DNA of 30,617 bases, from assembly GCA_964583765.1 (NCBI GenBank), contig CAZOWW010000069.1, forward strand, positions 1 to 30,617, read 5' to 3'. The notes beneath the pieces are model-generated. The model was not told the DNA's origin, did no database searches, and was given only the letters and a program-made list of their open reading frames with translations. This DNA comes from CAZOWW01 sp964583765. Its GTDB lineage: Bacteria > Actinomycetota > Actinomycetes > Actinomycetales > Kineosporiaceae. The translations under genes and the position numbers were made by a program. Shown in pieces: positions 6,227-13,837 of this stretch (within the stretch, counting starts at the first letter, position 1; each line of letters opens with the position of its first letter).

Positions 6227-7963
6227 TCAGCCCACGTGCACGGTGATCGTGTGCCAGCCGGTGGCGCCGTCCGGAGCCGCGTCCGTGGGCTCGCCGATCT
6301 GCACCGCGCCGGGCCCGTCCACCGCCCGCACGCTCAGGGCATGGCTGCCGGACGTCGCCTGCCAGTCGAGCACCCACTGGCGCCAGGTGTCCGCACTGGG
6401 CACCGCCGCCGTGCGTGCCTCCTGCCAGGGCCCGTCGTCCACCCGCACCTGCACCGATCGCACACCACGATGTTGAGCCCAGGCGACGCCCGCCACCGGC
6501 ACTCGTCCCGGGCGCAGTCGGTCGCCGTCCCTGGGCACGTCGATCCGCGAGGACGTCTTCACCGGCCCCAGGGGCGACCACCCCCGCGGGGTCCAGTAGC
6601 CCTCGGCCCGATCGAACCGGGTGACCTCCAGGTCCACCACCCACTTGGTCGCGGACACGTAGCCGTAGAGCCCCGGGACCACCAGGCGCACCGGGAACCC
6701 GTGCTCGACGGGCAGCGGGACGCCGTTCATCCCCACGGCCAGCAACGCGTCCCGGCCGTCCAGCAGCACTGCCAGGGGCGTTCCGGCCGTCCAGCCGTCG
6801 ACACTGGTGGACAGGACCATGTCGGCGTCCGCGGCCGGACCTGCCCGTCGCAGCAGGGGGGCCAGAGGCAGACCGAGCCACCGGGCGTTGCCGACGAGGT
6901 CACCGCCCACGGGGTTCGAGACGCAGGCCAGGGTGAGGTCCCGCTCGACCAGTGGACCCGCCAGGAGCTCCGCCCAGGTCAGCACCACCTCTCGGGCAAC
7001 CATGCCGTGGACGCGCAGCCGCCACGAGTCCGGAGAGACCTGCGGCACCACCAACGCGGTGTCGATCCGGTAGAAGCGCCGGTTCGGGACGAGGAACGGC
7101 ACCACTCCCGGCACCCCCACCTCGGTCGCCCCGGCGGCGGACGGCGCCGAGCTGGCCGGCGCGGGCAACCGCAGTGCCGCCCGCGCGGCCGAGACCCCGC
7201 CCCGCAACATCGCGACACCGCGCCCCGCCAACGCCCCGGCCAGGCCCAGCACGGCAGCGCCTCCCGCGACCCGGAGCACGGCCCGCCGATCAGGGCCCTC
7301 CGCCGCACGCCGGTCCCCCGAACGCCGGGCGAGGCCCGACGACAGCTCACCGGCCAGGCGGGCAAGCGTCCCCAGGAACAGCCCGCCGGTGACCAGACCG
7401 GCCAGCACGCTCGGCAATGCCCAGGACGGCCCGGCAGGGGGGCGACTCAAGGCCGCGGCCATGCCCAGCGCGGTGAATCCCGCGAGCAGGACCCCGCCCA
7501 GCACCCGCGACCGCGCCGCCACGACCCCTACCGCCGCCCCGAGCAGGGCCACGACGGCGAGCGCGACCCCGAGCAGCACCGCCTTGTCCCGGGTGCCGAA
7601 GGTGGACGTCGCGAATTCCTTGAGCCACCTCGGGGTCAGGTCCACCGCGACGGCGGACACCGCGAGCACGGGCGAGGACGCCGCTGCCCCGAAGGTTGCC
7701 GCAAGCTGACCGATCCCCAGTCCCGCGGCCACCGCGCCCAGGCCCAGGAGCGCGGCCGGGCCGGCACCGACCGAGCCCGCTCCGGGGCGCAGCCAGGAAT
7801 CGGAACGCACCGTCGTCCCGCCGGGTGGCGGCGACCCCGGATCCTTCAGGTCGGCACCGCTCTCCGCCGAGCGGGAGGAGGCTCTGCCGGGGATCAGTGC
7901 ACGCAGCCGATGGGTGCGCCTTCGCCACCGACCGGGCACACCCGGCAGCGGGCCGCTGGTCAT
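6227..7963 (-). CDS. Membrane-anchored sulfite-oxidase-family molybdopterin oxidoreductase
   Basis: A 578-residue protein. Residues ~45-210 hold about four hydrophobic segments (for example AALLGLGAVAAGLGIGQLAA, 'AVLLGVALAVVALLGAAVGV', 'SVLAGLVTGGLFLGTLARL'). Then comes a twin-arginine segment, DRRAVLRVAGGAAVLGLAGA, with Arg226-Arg227. The rest is a sulfite-oxidase fold: 'FYRIDTALVVPQV', 'LTLACVSNPVGGD' with Cys347 as the expected molybdenum ligand, 'GFPVRLVVPGLYGYVSATKWV', and a C-terminal dimerisation-like domain ('VAWAQHRGVRSVQVRVDDGPWQ'). It would oxidise a small substrate on the outer face of the membrane using Mo-cofactor; sulfite is not assured. The internal RR motif suggests Sec insertion of the early segments and Tat export of the folded catalytic domain. 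ATG 7963 has a short GGGA nearby; GTG 7993 is the alternative. Confidence 0.88.
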   Translation of the reverse strand: MTSGPLPGVPGRWRRRTHRLRALIPGRASSRSAESGADLKDPGSPPPGGTTVRSDSWLRPGAGSVGAGPAALLGLGAVAAGLGIGQLAATFGAAASSPVLAVSAVAVDLTPRWLKEFATSTFGTRDKAVLLGVALAVVALLGAAVGVVAARSRVLGGVLLAGFTALGMAAALSRPPAGPSWALPSVLAGLVTGGLFLGTLARLAGELSSGLARRSGDRRAAEGPDRRAVLRVAGGAAVLGLAGALAGRGVAMLRGGVSAARAALRLPAPASSAPSAAGATEVGVPGVVPFLVPNRRFYRIDTALVVPQVSPDSWRLRVHGMVAREVVLTWAELLAGPLVERDLTLACVSNPVGGDLVGNARWLGLPLAPLLRRAGPAADADMVLSTSVDGWTAGTPLAVLLDGRDALLAVGMNGVPLPVEHGFPVRLVVPGLYGYVSATKWVVDLEVTRFDRAEGYWTPRGWSPLGPVKTSSRIDVPRDGDRLRPGRVPVAGVAWAQHRGVRSVQVRVDDGPWQEARTAAVPSADTWRQWVLDWQATSGSHALSVRAVDGPGAVQIGEPTDAAPDGATGWHTITVHVG

Positions 7964-9079
7964 TTTCCCAGCATGAGGCGGCGGCACCCGCACAGCATGT
8001 GGATCAATCCACGGGGCCCGGGGCGGTCACGCTCTCTCACCCGTGCCCGGCACGAGGTCGCTACCCGCCATGGTGTCCACCCGCTGCATCACGATCCGCA
8101 CAGACCAGGGAATCGGCCAGATCGTCCAGGTTCGGCGGAATCCGGTAGCCACACATCCTCGGGTCCCCGGCTCAGCGCCCGGCTTCCCTGGCGGCGTCAG
8201 CATCCGTGATCGGGGCGTCTGCTGCTGATGGGCGCCCAGGCGGGATCCATGGTGGACATCGTGGCGCGGCGACCACCTGCTGTCATCAATGAACACCCCG
8301 GAGCGATCCCTGGCCCTTGCGGCCACATCACCGGGGTTCCGACTCTTGCTGGCGACGCGGACCAGCACCCAATCCCCGTTGATCATCGTGCCGGGGGTGG
8401 CCGTGGGCGCGTTTCCCTCCACCGACCATGTCCCGCCACACCTGGGGCTCAGCGGCGCGTGGGCCGTGGGCCGGGCGCGCGACAGACCTGCAGGTGACCA
8501 CGATCAGGTTCCGAGAGCGATTTCTCCCGTCCCACAGGACGTGTCGGCACCCTCGGGAGAAGCTGGTCTTCTACGCCTTCGGGTATCCCCGTGATTCGAG
8601 TTCGGCGCGGAACTCGTTGACGGCTCCAGAGTCTTGGCGAGCCAGGCGCGGGACATCGCAAAGCCCCACGCAGGCCCCAGGCCCGCGGTAGGCCGCCGTC
8701 CAGGAGATGAGGGCCAGTCGACGCCGGGAGACCCTGGACTCTGATCCGTGTCTCCAGGCATCTCGTGGCACCGGAACCTGGCCGAGCTCGTGGGTCCAGG
8801 GACCGTGCCGATCCATGACGGCGGTCGGCGGGTTCACGAGTCCGGAGGGCTCCCGGACTGTGGCTGTCCGCGGTTGAAGGCGCCAGGTCGTCGCCGATAG
8901 CTGGCACCGGGTTGGCCGGTGGCTGGCTCTCGGGCCCCTCCTGGGCGTGAGCCCACCGACCACACGCCGATCACCAAGGCGCAGACGACGGGGAGAGCCG
9001 ACACAAGATCAATTCATGGTCCGTCTCGCGCTCGTCCTGGCTGCACCTGTGGTGTCGGCGGGCAGGAGATCCATGATGA
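7964..9079. other. 1.1 kb gene-poor region, possibly decayed coding DNA
   Basis: No gene can be supported. Open frames here are short, overlap each other and have weak third-position GC bias. Two minus-strand pieces look mildly protein-like: near 8574-8630, ending ESRGYPKA, and around 8400-8570 in the same frame after that stop, including 'RNLIVVTCRS'. They may be the remains of one broken gene. I could not match them to a family. No transposase, integrase or terminal repeats are seen. The stretch separates the molybdoenzyme from the housekeeping cluster. Confidence 0.5.
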
Positions 9080-9123
9080 GATTCACGAATCATCTCTGCA
9101 CGTGCAGAGATGATTCGTGAATC
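9080..9123. repeat. Perfect 44-bp palindrome next to the rdgB stop
   Basis: The sequence runs from GATTCACGAATCATCTCTGC to GCAGAGATGATTCGTGAATC around a central ACGT, so all 44 bases equal their own reverse complement. Each outer 12-mer, GATTCACGAATC, is itself a small dyad (GATTC/GAATC). It is far less GC-rich than its surroundings. It begins 3 nt after the rdgB stop. No T-tract follows on the rdgB strand. It may be a U-less terminator, a protein-binding site or the trace of an insertion. Confidence 0.95.
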
Positions 9124-9126
9124 CGC

Positions 9127-9741
9127 TCAGCCGACCAGTTCGCGCAGCACCGGCACCAGGGCGCGCATGGCGCGGCCTCGGTGCGAGATCGCGTCCTTCT
9201 CTAGGGCCGAGAGCTCGGCCGTGGTCCGCGTTCCGCCGTCGGGCAGGAAGATCGGGTCGTAGCCGAAGCCGTTGGTGCCGCGACGGGAGCGGATCAGGCT
9301 GCCCCGCAGGACACCTTCGACCACACGGGTGCGCCCGTCCGGCAGCGCGAGCGCCGCGGCACAGACGAACTGCGCGGCACGGTACTCGTCGGGGACGTCC
9401 CCGAGCTGGGCGAGCAGCAGGTCCAGGTTGGCCTGGTCGTCCCCGTGACGGCCGCACCACCGGGCGCTGAAGACACCGGGCGAACCGCCGAGCACGTCCA
9501 CGCACAGACCGGAGTCGTCGGCCACCGCGGGCCGCCCCACCGCCTCGGCCACCGCGGTCGCCTTGAGCAGCGCGTTCGCCGCGAAGGTGGTGCCCGTCTC
9601 GGGGACCTCAGGCACGTCGGGGAAGGCGTCCACGCCGACGATCCGCACGTCGTCGAGGCCCTCGGCGAGCAGGATCCGGCCCAGCTCGGCCACCTTGTGC
9701 GCATTGCGGGTGGCCAGCACCACGCTCGCGGGCTCGCTCAT
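9127..9741 (-). CDS. rdgB: RdgB/HAM1 family XTP/dITP pyrophosphatase
   Basis: A 204-residue protein of normal family length. It hydrolyses XTP, ITP and dITP to monophosphates and keeps deaminated purines out of nucleic acids. Visible marks: N-terminal VLATRNAHKVAEL (substrate-phosphate binding), 'TGTTFAANALLKA', the catalytic VADDSGL (Asp75-Asp76), 'GTNGFGYDPIF' and the C-terminal SHRGRA. ATG 9741 overlaps the rph stop by 4 nt (ATGA), so the two are translationally coupled. This rph-rdgB pairing is widely conserved. Confidence 0.97.
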   Translation of the reverse strand: MSEPASVVLATRNAHKVAELGRILLAEGLDDVRIVGVDAFPDVPEVPETGTTFAANALLKATAVAEAVGRPAVADDSGLCVDVLGGSPGVFSARWCGRHGDDQANLDLLLAQLGDVPDEYRAAQFVCAAALALPDGRTRVVEGVLRGSLIRSRRGTNGFGYDPIFLPDGGTRTTAELSALEKDAISHRGRAMRALVPVLRELVG

Positions 9742-10613
9742 CGCGCACCTTCCACGGCGGCACCGGTGCCGAGCGCCACGCCGGTTCCCTGCACGCCGCC
9801 GACCCCCTGAACCCCGCCGGACCCGGGAGCATCGCCGTCCAGGGCCTCCTGCTGCACCCGGGCGAGCTCTCCGCAGCCGAACACCGCCAGGTCGAGCAGT
9901 TGGTCCAGCTCGGCCCGGTCGAAGGGCGTTCCCTCCGCCGTACCCTGCACCTCGATGAACCGGCCGTCGCCCGTGACGACGACGTTCATGTCCGTCCCGG
10001 CCTTCACGTCCTCGGCGTAGCAGAGGTCCAGCACCGGGATCCCGCCGACCACCCCCACGCTCACGGCGGAGACCGACCCGAGCAGCGGCTTGGCCTTGGC
10101 CCGGATCAGACCCTTGCGCCGCGCCCACTCGACCGCGTCGACCAGCGCCACGTAGGCCCCGGTGATCGCCGCCGTCCGCGTGCCGCCGTCCGCCTGGAGC
10201 ACGTCGCAGTCCAGCACGATCGTGTTCTCGCCCAGGGCACGGGTGTCGACCACCGCCCGCAACGAGCGCCCGACGAGCCGGGAGATCTCATGGGTGCGGC
10301 CACCCACCCGACCCTTGATCGACTCGCGATCGCTGCGGGTGTTGGTGGACCGCGGGAGCATCGCGTACTCCGCGGTCACCCAGCCCTCCCCGGAACCACG
10401 CCGCCACCGCGGCACGCCCTCGGTGAAGCTGGCCGCGCAGAGCACCCGGGTGGCGCCGAACTCGACGAGCACGCTGCCCTCGGCGTGGTCGAGCCAGCCG
10501 CGGGTGATCCGTACCGATCGCAGGTTCTCTGGACGGCGGCCGTCAGGCCGTGGGCGGGACAGGTCGGTGGCGGTGGCCGGGAGCTGTCCCGGAGCGAGAT
10601 CGGACACAACCAC
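9738..10613 (-). CDS. rph: Ribonuclease PH
   Basis: A 291-residue phosphorolytic 3'-5' exoribonuclease that trims tRNA 3' ends using phosphate. Family marks run in order: RPDGRRPENLRSVRI, 'GSVLVEFGATRVLCAAS', 'RSDRESIKGRVGGRTHEISR' (phosphate/RNA-binding arginines), 'DCDVLQADGGTRTAAITGA', 'DLCYAEDVKAGTDMNVV' and 'EVQGTAEG'. It is ~35-40 residues longer than usual because of a Gly-rich tail (GGVQGVGGVQGTG) that overlaps rdgB. GTG 10613 is chosen because the N-terminus fits the family; a weak ribosome site (GGATAGG) lies upstream. It lies 119 nt after the MBL hydrolase gene in the same direction. Confidence 0.96.
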   Translation of the reverse strand: MVVSDLAPGQLPATATDLSRPRPDGRRPENLRSVRITRGWLDHAEGSVLVEFGATRVLCAASFTEGVPRWRRGSGEGWVTAEYAMLPRSTNTRSDRESIKGRVGGRTHEISRLVGRSLRAVVDTRALGENTIVLDCDVLQADGGTRTAAITGAYVALVDAVEWARRKGLIRAKAKPLLGSVSAVSVGVVGGIPVLDLCYAEDVKAGTDMNVVVTGDGRFIEVQGTAEGTPFDRAELDQLLDLAVFGCGELARVQQEALDGDAPGSGGVQGVGGVQGTGVALGTGAAVEGAR

Positions 10614-10732
10614 GCAGCCTATCCAGCCCGGCCCCGGGCGGGCTCCTCACTCGAACGCCCAGGGGAGGACGGGAAGCGGGCGGGCGCAGCCGAGCGGGCA
10701 GGGACAGGAACGGGGCCACGACCAGGCCGAGG

Positions 10733-11527
10733 TCACACCTCGTAGGTCCGCCCCGGACCGGCCAGCTCGACCGGTCCCGGGAACACCGCCCTGGCCTCCT
10801 CGTGCACGGTGCCCGGGTCGGTCCAGACCGGGATGTGCGTGAGCACCAGGCGCGCGGCTCCGGCGTCCCGGGCGACCTCCCCGGCCCGCCGGCCGGTCAG
10901 GTGCACGCCACGCACGGTGTCCCGGCCCTCCACGAACGACGCGTCCGCCAGCAGCAGGTCGGCGCCCTCCGCGACCCGGAGCGCTCCCGGGCAGGTGTCG
11001 GTGTCCCCGGTGTAGCCGAGCACCCGCCCGTCGTGCTCCAGGCGCAGCCCGTACGACTCCACCGGATGCGCGACCCGGTGGGCGTGCACCCGCAACGGCC
11101 CGAGCGTGAGCTCCCCGCCGTCCTGCCACTCGTGGACGGCGTAGACCTCCGTGAGCGAGCCGCTCGACTCCGTTCCGTACCCGTCGACCAGTCGAGCGAG
11201 CGTGCCCGTGGGCCCGTAGACCGGCAGCAGGCCGCGCGCCGGGTCGCTCGGGTGGTACTTGAGCGCCACGTACAGCCCGCACAGGTCGAGGCAGTGGTCG
11301 GGATGCAGGTGACTGAGCAGCACCGCGTCGAGTTCGACCAGCCCCGGCGGCACCGTCCCCTGCCGCGCGAGGACGGCCTGGAGCGCACCGAGCGCACCGT
11401 TGCCCAGGTCGAGCAGCACGCGGTACGGCCGATCCGCACCCGGCACATCGACCTCGAGGAGATAGCAGGAGGCCGGCGAGTCCGGTCCCGGGAAGGAGCC
11501 GGAACAGCCGATGACGGTCAGCCTCAC
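10733..11527 (-). CDS. MBL-fold metallo-hydrolase (RNase Z-like family)
   Basis: A 264-residue metallo-beta-lactamase-fold protein. It begins VRLTVIGCSGSFPGP and carries the zinc motif SHLHPDH (His73, His75, Asp77, His78), 'VAHPVESYGLRLEHDGRVLGYTGDT' with the metal-bridging Asp, and 'LVLTHIPVW' with the last His. The GCSGS start and the GYTGDT block resemble RNase Z-type and cyclic-phosphodiesterase members, but the substrate cannot be read from sequence. GTG 11527 has GGGGGA upstream and leaves 13 nt to murI, making a murI-MBL-rph-rdgB transcription unit. The longer upstream extension overlaps murI and is rejected. Confidence 0.9.
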   Translation of the reverse strand: MRLTVIGCSGSFPGPDSPASCYLLEVDVPGADRPYRVLLDLGNGALGALQAVLARQGTVPPGLVELDAVLLSHLHPDHCLDLCGLYVALKYHPSDPARGLLPVYGPTGTLARLVDGYGTESSGSLTEVYAVHEWQDGGELTLGPLRVHAHRVAHPVESYGLRLEHDGRVLGYTGDTDTCPGALRVAEGADLLLADASFVEGRDTVRGVHLTGRRAGEVARDAGAARLVLTHIPVWTDPGTVHEEARAVFPGPVELAGPGRTYEV

Positions 11528-11540
11528 CTGGGTCCCCCGC

Positions 11541-12344
11541 TCACGCGTAGATACTCGCGGGCTCGACCTCGGTGACCTCCGGTCCCAGGAAACGACCGGC
11601 GAGGCGGGCGAACGACGCGGGATCCCCGGTGGCCAGGAACCGGTGCCGGGGAGCCAGACGCCCGGCCCCACGTTCCAGACCGTGTGCGACCAGGGTCCGG
11701 TAAACGTCCTTGGCGGTCTCCTCGGCACTGGACACGAGCGTGACCTCCTCCCCCATCACCAGGGAGATCACCCCGGTGAGCAGGGGGTAGTGGGTGCAGC
11801 CGAGCACGAGGGTGTCCACGCCTGCCTCCCGCACCGGATCGAGGTACTCGTGGGCGGTCTCGATCAGTTCGGGACCACTCGTGATCCCGCGCTCGACGAA
11901 CTCCACGAACCGGGGACAGGGCTGGATCGTCAGGTGGAGCTGGAGCGCGGCCGCGAAGGCGTCCTCGTAGGCCCGTGAGGCCACGGTGACCCGGGTCGCG
12001 ATCACCCCGATCCGCCCGCTCCGCGTGGCCGCGACGGCCCGCCGCACCGCAGGCTGGATCACCTCGACCACGGGCACGTCGTACCGCTCGCGGGCGTCCC
12101 GCAGCGTCGCCGCGCTGGCCGCGTTGCAGGCGATGACCAGCATCTTCACGCCGGAGTCGACCAACCGGTCCATCACGTCCAGGGCGTGGTGCCGGACCTC
12201 GGCGATCGGCTTGGGACCGTACGGTCCGTGAGCCGTGTCCCCCACGTAGACGATCGGCTCGTGCGGGAGCTGGTCGAGGATGGCCCGCGCGACGGTCAGC
12301 CCGCCGACGCCGGAATCGAGGATGCCTACCGGAGCGTCCACCAC
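11541..12344 (-). CDS. murI: Glutamate racemase
   Basis: A 267-residue enzyme that interconverts L- and D-glutamate, supplying D-Glu for peptidoglycan. Both catalytic cysteines are present: Cys73 in LVIACNAAS and Cys183 in LVLGCTHYP. Other marks are GILDSGVGGLTVAR at the N-terminus, 'YVGDTAHGPYGPKP' and 'IGVIATRVTV'. The start is one of two adjacent GTG codons at 12344/12341 with a weak ribosome site. It leads the minus-strand MBL-rph-rdgB run and follows clpS-DUF2017 after a 228-nt gap. Confidence 0.97.
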   Translation of the reverse strand: MVDAPVGILDSGVGGLTVARAILDQLPHEPIVYVGDTAHGPYGPKPIAEVRHHALDVMDRLVDSGVKMLVIACNAASAATLRDARERYDVPVVEVIQPAVRRAVAATRSGRIGVIATRVTVASRAYEDAFAAALQLHLTIQPCPRFVEFVERGITSGPELIETAHEYLDPVREAGVDTLVLGCTHYPLLTGVISLVMGEEVTLVSSAEETAKDVYRTLVAHGLERGAGRLAPRHRFLATGDPASFARLAGRFLGPEVTEVEPASIYA

Positions 12345-12572
12345 GAGCGTGAGCCTACGACGACGGAACGCTCATGGCGGCCCGAAAGGCCTGTGCCCCT
12401 CGACACTTCTGGATCACGACGATCTGGTCACGCCTCGCAGGATCCGGTCACTCCGGGCAAGAATTCGCGCTCTCGGCGGGAGGATTCGTCCCGACCGGCG
12501 GGAGGATCCGGCGCAGCGAACCGGAGACGGGGACCCCTTGGCGGCCCGCGCCATTCCGGTCGGGAACCCGCG
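12345..12572. other. Gap between DUF2017 gene and murI with short direct repeats
   Basis: No gene is seen. A 12-nt direct repeat, CGGCGGGAGGAT, occurs at 12474 and 12496. The stretch is C-rich on the transcribed (minus) sense. It may separate murI from clpS-DUF2017 transcription. Confidence 0.4.
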
Positions 12573-13220
12573 TCACTCCGGCCGGGAACCGGGACGACGG
12601 TGCCCGCGATGTCCGGACGACGGCGGAGTGGCGAGCACCTCGATGAGGCTCTCCTGCCACCAGGTCAGCACGTCGTAGAGACCCGCGAAGGCCAGGCGCG
12701 GGCTGTCGGGGGCACGGGCCGAGACGACCTCGTCGTGCAGACGCTCGGCGTCCTCGTCGGTCCGCACACCGAGCCGGTCGGCGAGCACGAGCCTGACGTC
12801 CGTCAAACCCTTGACCAACGCCTCAGCCTCGGTCAGGTCGAGCCGCACCGGTGTGCCGGGACCGCCCAGCGCCTCGCGGGCGCAACGCAGAGCCGCCCGC
12901 TTGCGGGTGCGAAGGCCGTGCTCGGTGAGCCGGCGGAACTCCTCGCTCAGGGCCGGGTCCTCGCGATTGCCGTCCGGCAGCAGCCTGGCCACGGCCGGGT
13001 CCTCGGGCGAGGTGACGGGATGGTCGTCGGCGGCCACGAGGTCCTCGGGGCTCAGCCGCAGACCTGTGAGCGCGACCAGCGGGTCGTCGTCCGGCGCCGG
13101 GCCCCCGCCGTCGTCCAGCATCCGGTCGACCTCACCCAGGAGGGTCGCGAGCAGTGCACGGTGGTCGGGATCGAGGAACACCTCGACCCGACCGTCACGG
13201 AACCGGAACACCCGGGACAT
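12573..13220 (-). CDS. DUF2017 family protein
   Basis: A 215-residue protein. It begins MSRVFRFRDGRVEVFLDPDHRALLATLLGEVDRML and has 'LRLDLTEAEALVKGLTDVRLVLADRLGV' and 'YDVLTWWQESLIEVL', the usual DUF2017 layout of an N-terminal helical part and a C-terminal tryptophan-bearing helix. The molecular role is unknown; the gene is almost always beside clpS in actinomycetes, suggesting a link to Clp proteolysis. The start ATG 13220 overlaps the clpS stop by one base (TGATG), so the pair is coupled. The Arg-rich tail after residue ~200 is not part of the domain. Confidence 0.92.
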   Translation of the reverse strand: MSRVFRFRDGRVEVFLDPDHRALLATLLGEVDRMLDDGGGPAPDDDPLVALTGLRLSPEDLVAADDHPVTSPEDPAVARLLPDGNREDPALSEEFRRLTEHGLRTRKRAALRCAREALGGPGTPVRLDLTEAEALVKGLTDVRLVLADRLGVRTDEDAERLHDEVVSARAPDSPRLAFAGLYDVLTWWQESLIEVLATPPSSGHRGHRRPGSRPE

Positions 13221-13510
13221 CACCGGTCCTTCTGGAACGTGGCCCACAGGCCGTACTCGTGCATGGCCTCGGTGTCGCGCTCCATCTCCTCACGCGAACC
13301 GTTGGACACCACGGCCCGGCCCTTCTCGTGCACGTCCATCATGAGCCGCTCGGCCTTCGCCCGGGGATACCCGAAGTAGGTCTGGAACACGTACGTCACG
13401 TAGGACATCAGGTTCACCGGGTCGTTCCAGACGACCGTGACCCACGGGACGTCGACGGCCGCGGTCTCGTCGACGTCGGGTCGCTCGACCTCGACCGGAG
13501 CCACGCTCAC
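13220..13510 (-). CDS. clpS: ATP-dependent Clp protease adaptor ClpS
   Basis: A 96-residue adaptor that hands N-degron proteins to the Clp AAA+ unfoldase. The core PWVTVVWNDPVNLMSYVTYV contains the Asn29-Asp30 pair that binds the substrate N-terminus; 'MMDVHEKGRAVV' gives His61, the third binding residue. The first ~20 residues are a flexible, acidic tail that in this family enters the unfoldase. GTG 13510 gives the usual length; the upstream Gly/Arg-rich extension is a read-through artefact. It is coupled to DUF2017. Confidence 0.95.
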   Translation of the reverse strand: MSVAPVEVERPDVDETAAVDVPWVTVVWNDPVNLMSYVTYVFQTYFGYPRAKAERLMMDVHEKGRAVVSNGSREEMERDTEAMHEYGLWATFQKDR

Positions 13511-13623
13511 CGGGCCCACTCTAGTTCGACCGGACCGCCGCACCGCGCCACGTGCTCCGGCAGCGCCCGTCGCGGATCCTCCGCCCAGGCCCACCCCGGT
13601 ACCGTTCCCGTCCACCCACCGGT

Positions 13624-13695
13624 ACTCGTGCCGACCCACCCCTCGGAACTCATGCCACCTCGCCCCTCGGGACTCGTGCCACCACGCCCGTCCAG
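13624..13695. repeat. 24-nt tandem repeat, three degenerate copies
   Basis: Copies start at 13624, 13648 and 13672, each opening ACTCGTGCC or ACTCATGCC and continuing with C-rich sequence and CTCGG. It is non-coding. There are no spacers, so it is not a CRISPR array. Confidence 0.75.
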
Positions 13696-13824
13696 GTGCC
13701 AGGCTGCACCGCCCGTGCCGTGCCGGACGGCCATGGCTCCGGGAGGGCCCGCCACCGCCCCGGTGCTCTTCCCGGTCCCCCGTGTGCCGCACCCGCAGGG
13801 CCACGCCGCCCGCAGGGCCCCGGC

Positions 13825-13830
13825 TACCCT
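13825..13830 (+). promoter_or_regulatory. Candidate -10 box for leaderless pncB transcript
   Basis: TACCCT (TANNNT) lies exactly 7 nt before the GTG start at 13838, the spacing expected when transcription begins at the start codon. No Shine-Dalgarno is present, which supports leaderless translation. The -35 region is not recognisable. Confidence 0.4.
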
Positions 13831-13837
13831 GCCCCGT

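Larger units (their letters stand above)
13511..13837. other. 327-nt divergent region between clpS and pncB
   Basis: This region must hold promoters for clpS (minus) and pncB (plus). It contains the 24-nt tandem repeat described separately and is C-rich and G-poor on the plus strand from about 13550 to 13700. No gene is seen. Confidence 0.5.

Noticed and set aside
8027..8422. Minus-strand 131-codon frame in the gene-poor region.
   Set aside because: Only the stretch INGDWVLVRVASKSRNPGDV looks protein-like; the rest is low quality and other frames are equally open. No family match by eye.
8571..8963. Minus-strand 130-codon frame ending ESRGYPKA.
   Set aside because: The end looks coding but the N-terminal two thirds do not, and no ribosome site supports the start; kept only as a possible remnant in the region description.
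10733..11728. Longer start for the MBL hydrolase reaching into murI.
   Set aside because: The extra 67 residues are Arg/Pro/Ser-rich antiparallel-frame sequence overlapping murI; GTG 11527 has a strong ribosome site and a family-type N-terminus.
13624..13695. Possible CRISPR array.
   Set aside because: The 24-nt units are head to tail without spacers, degenerate, and there are no cas genes in the window.
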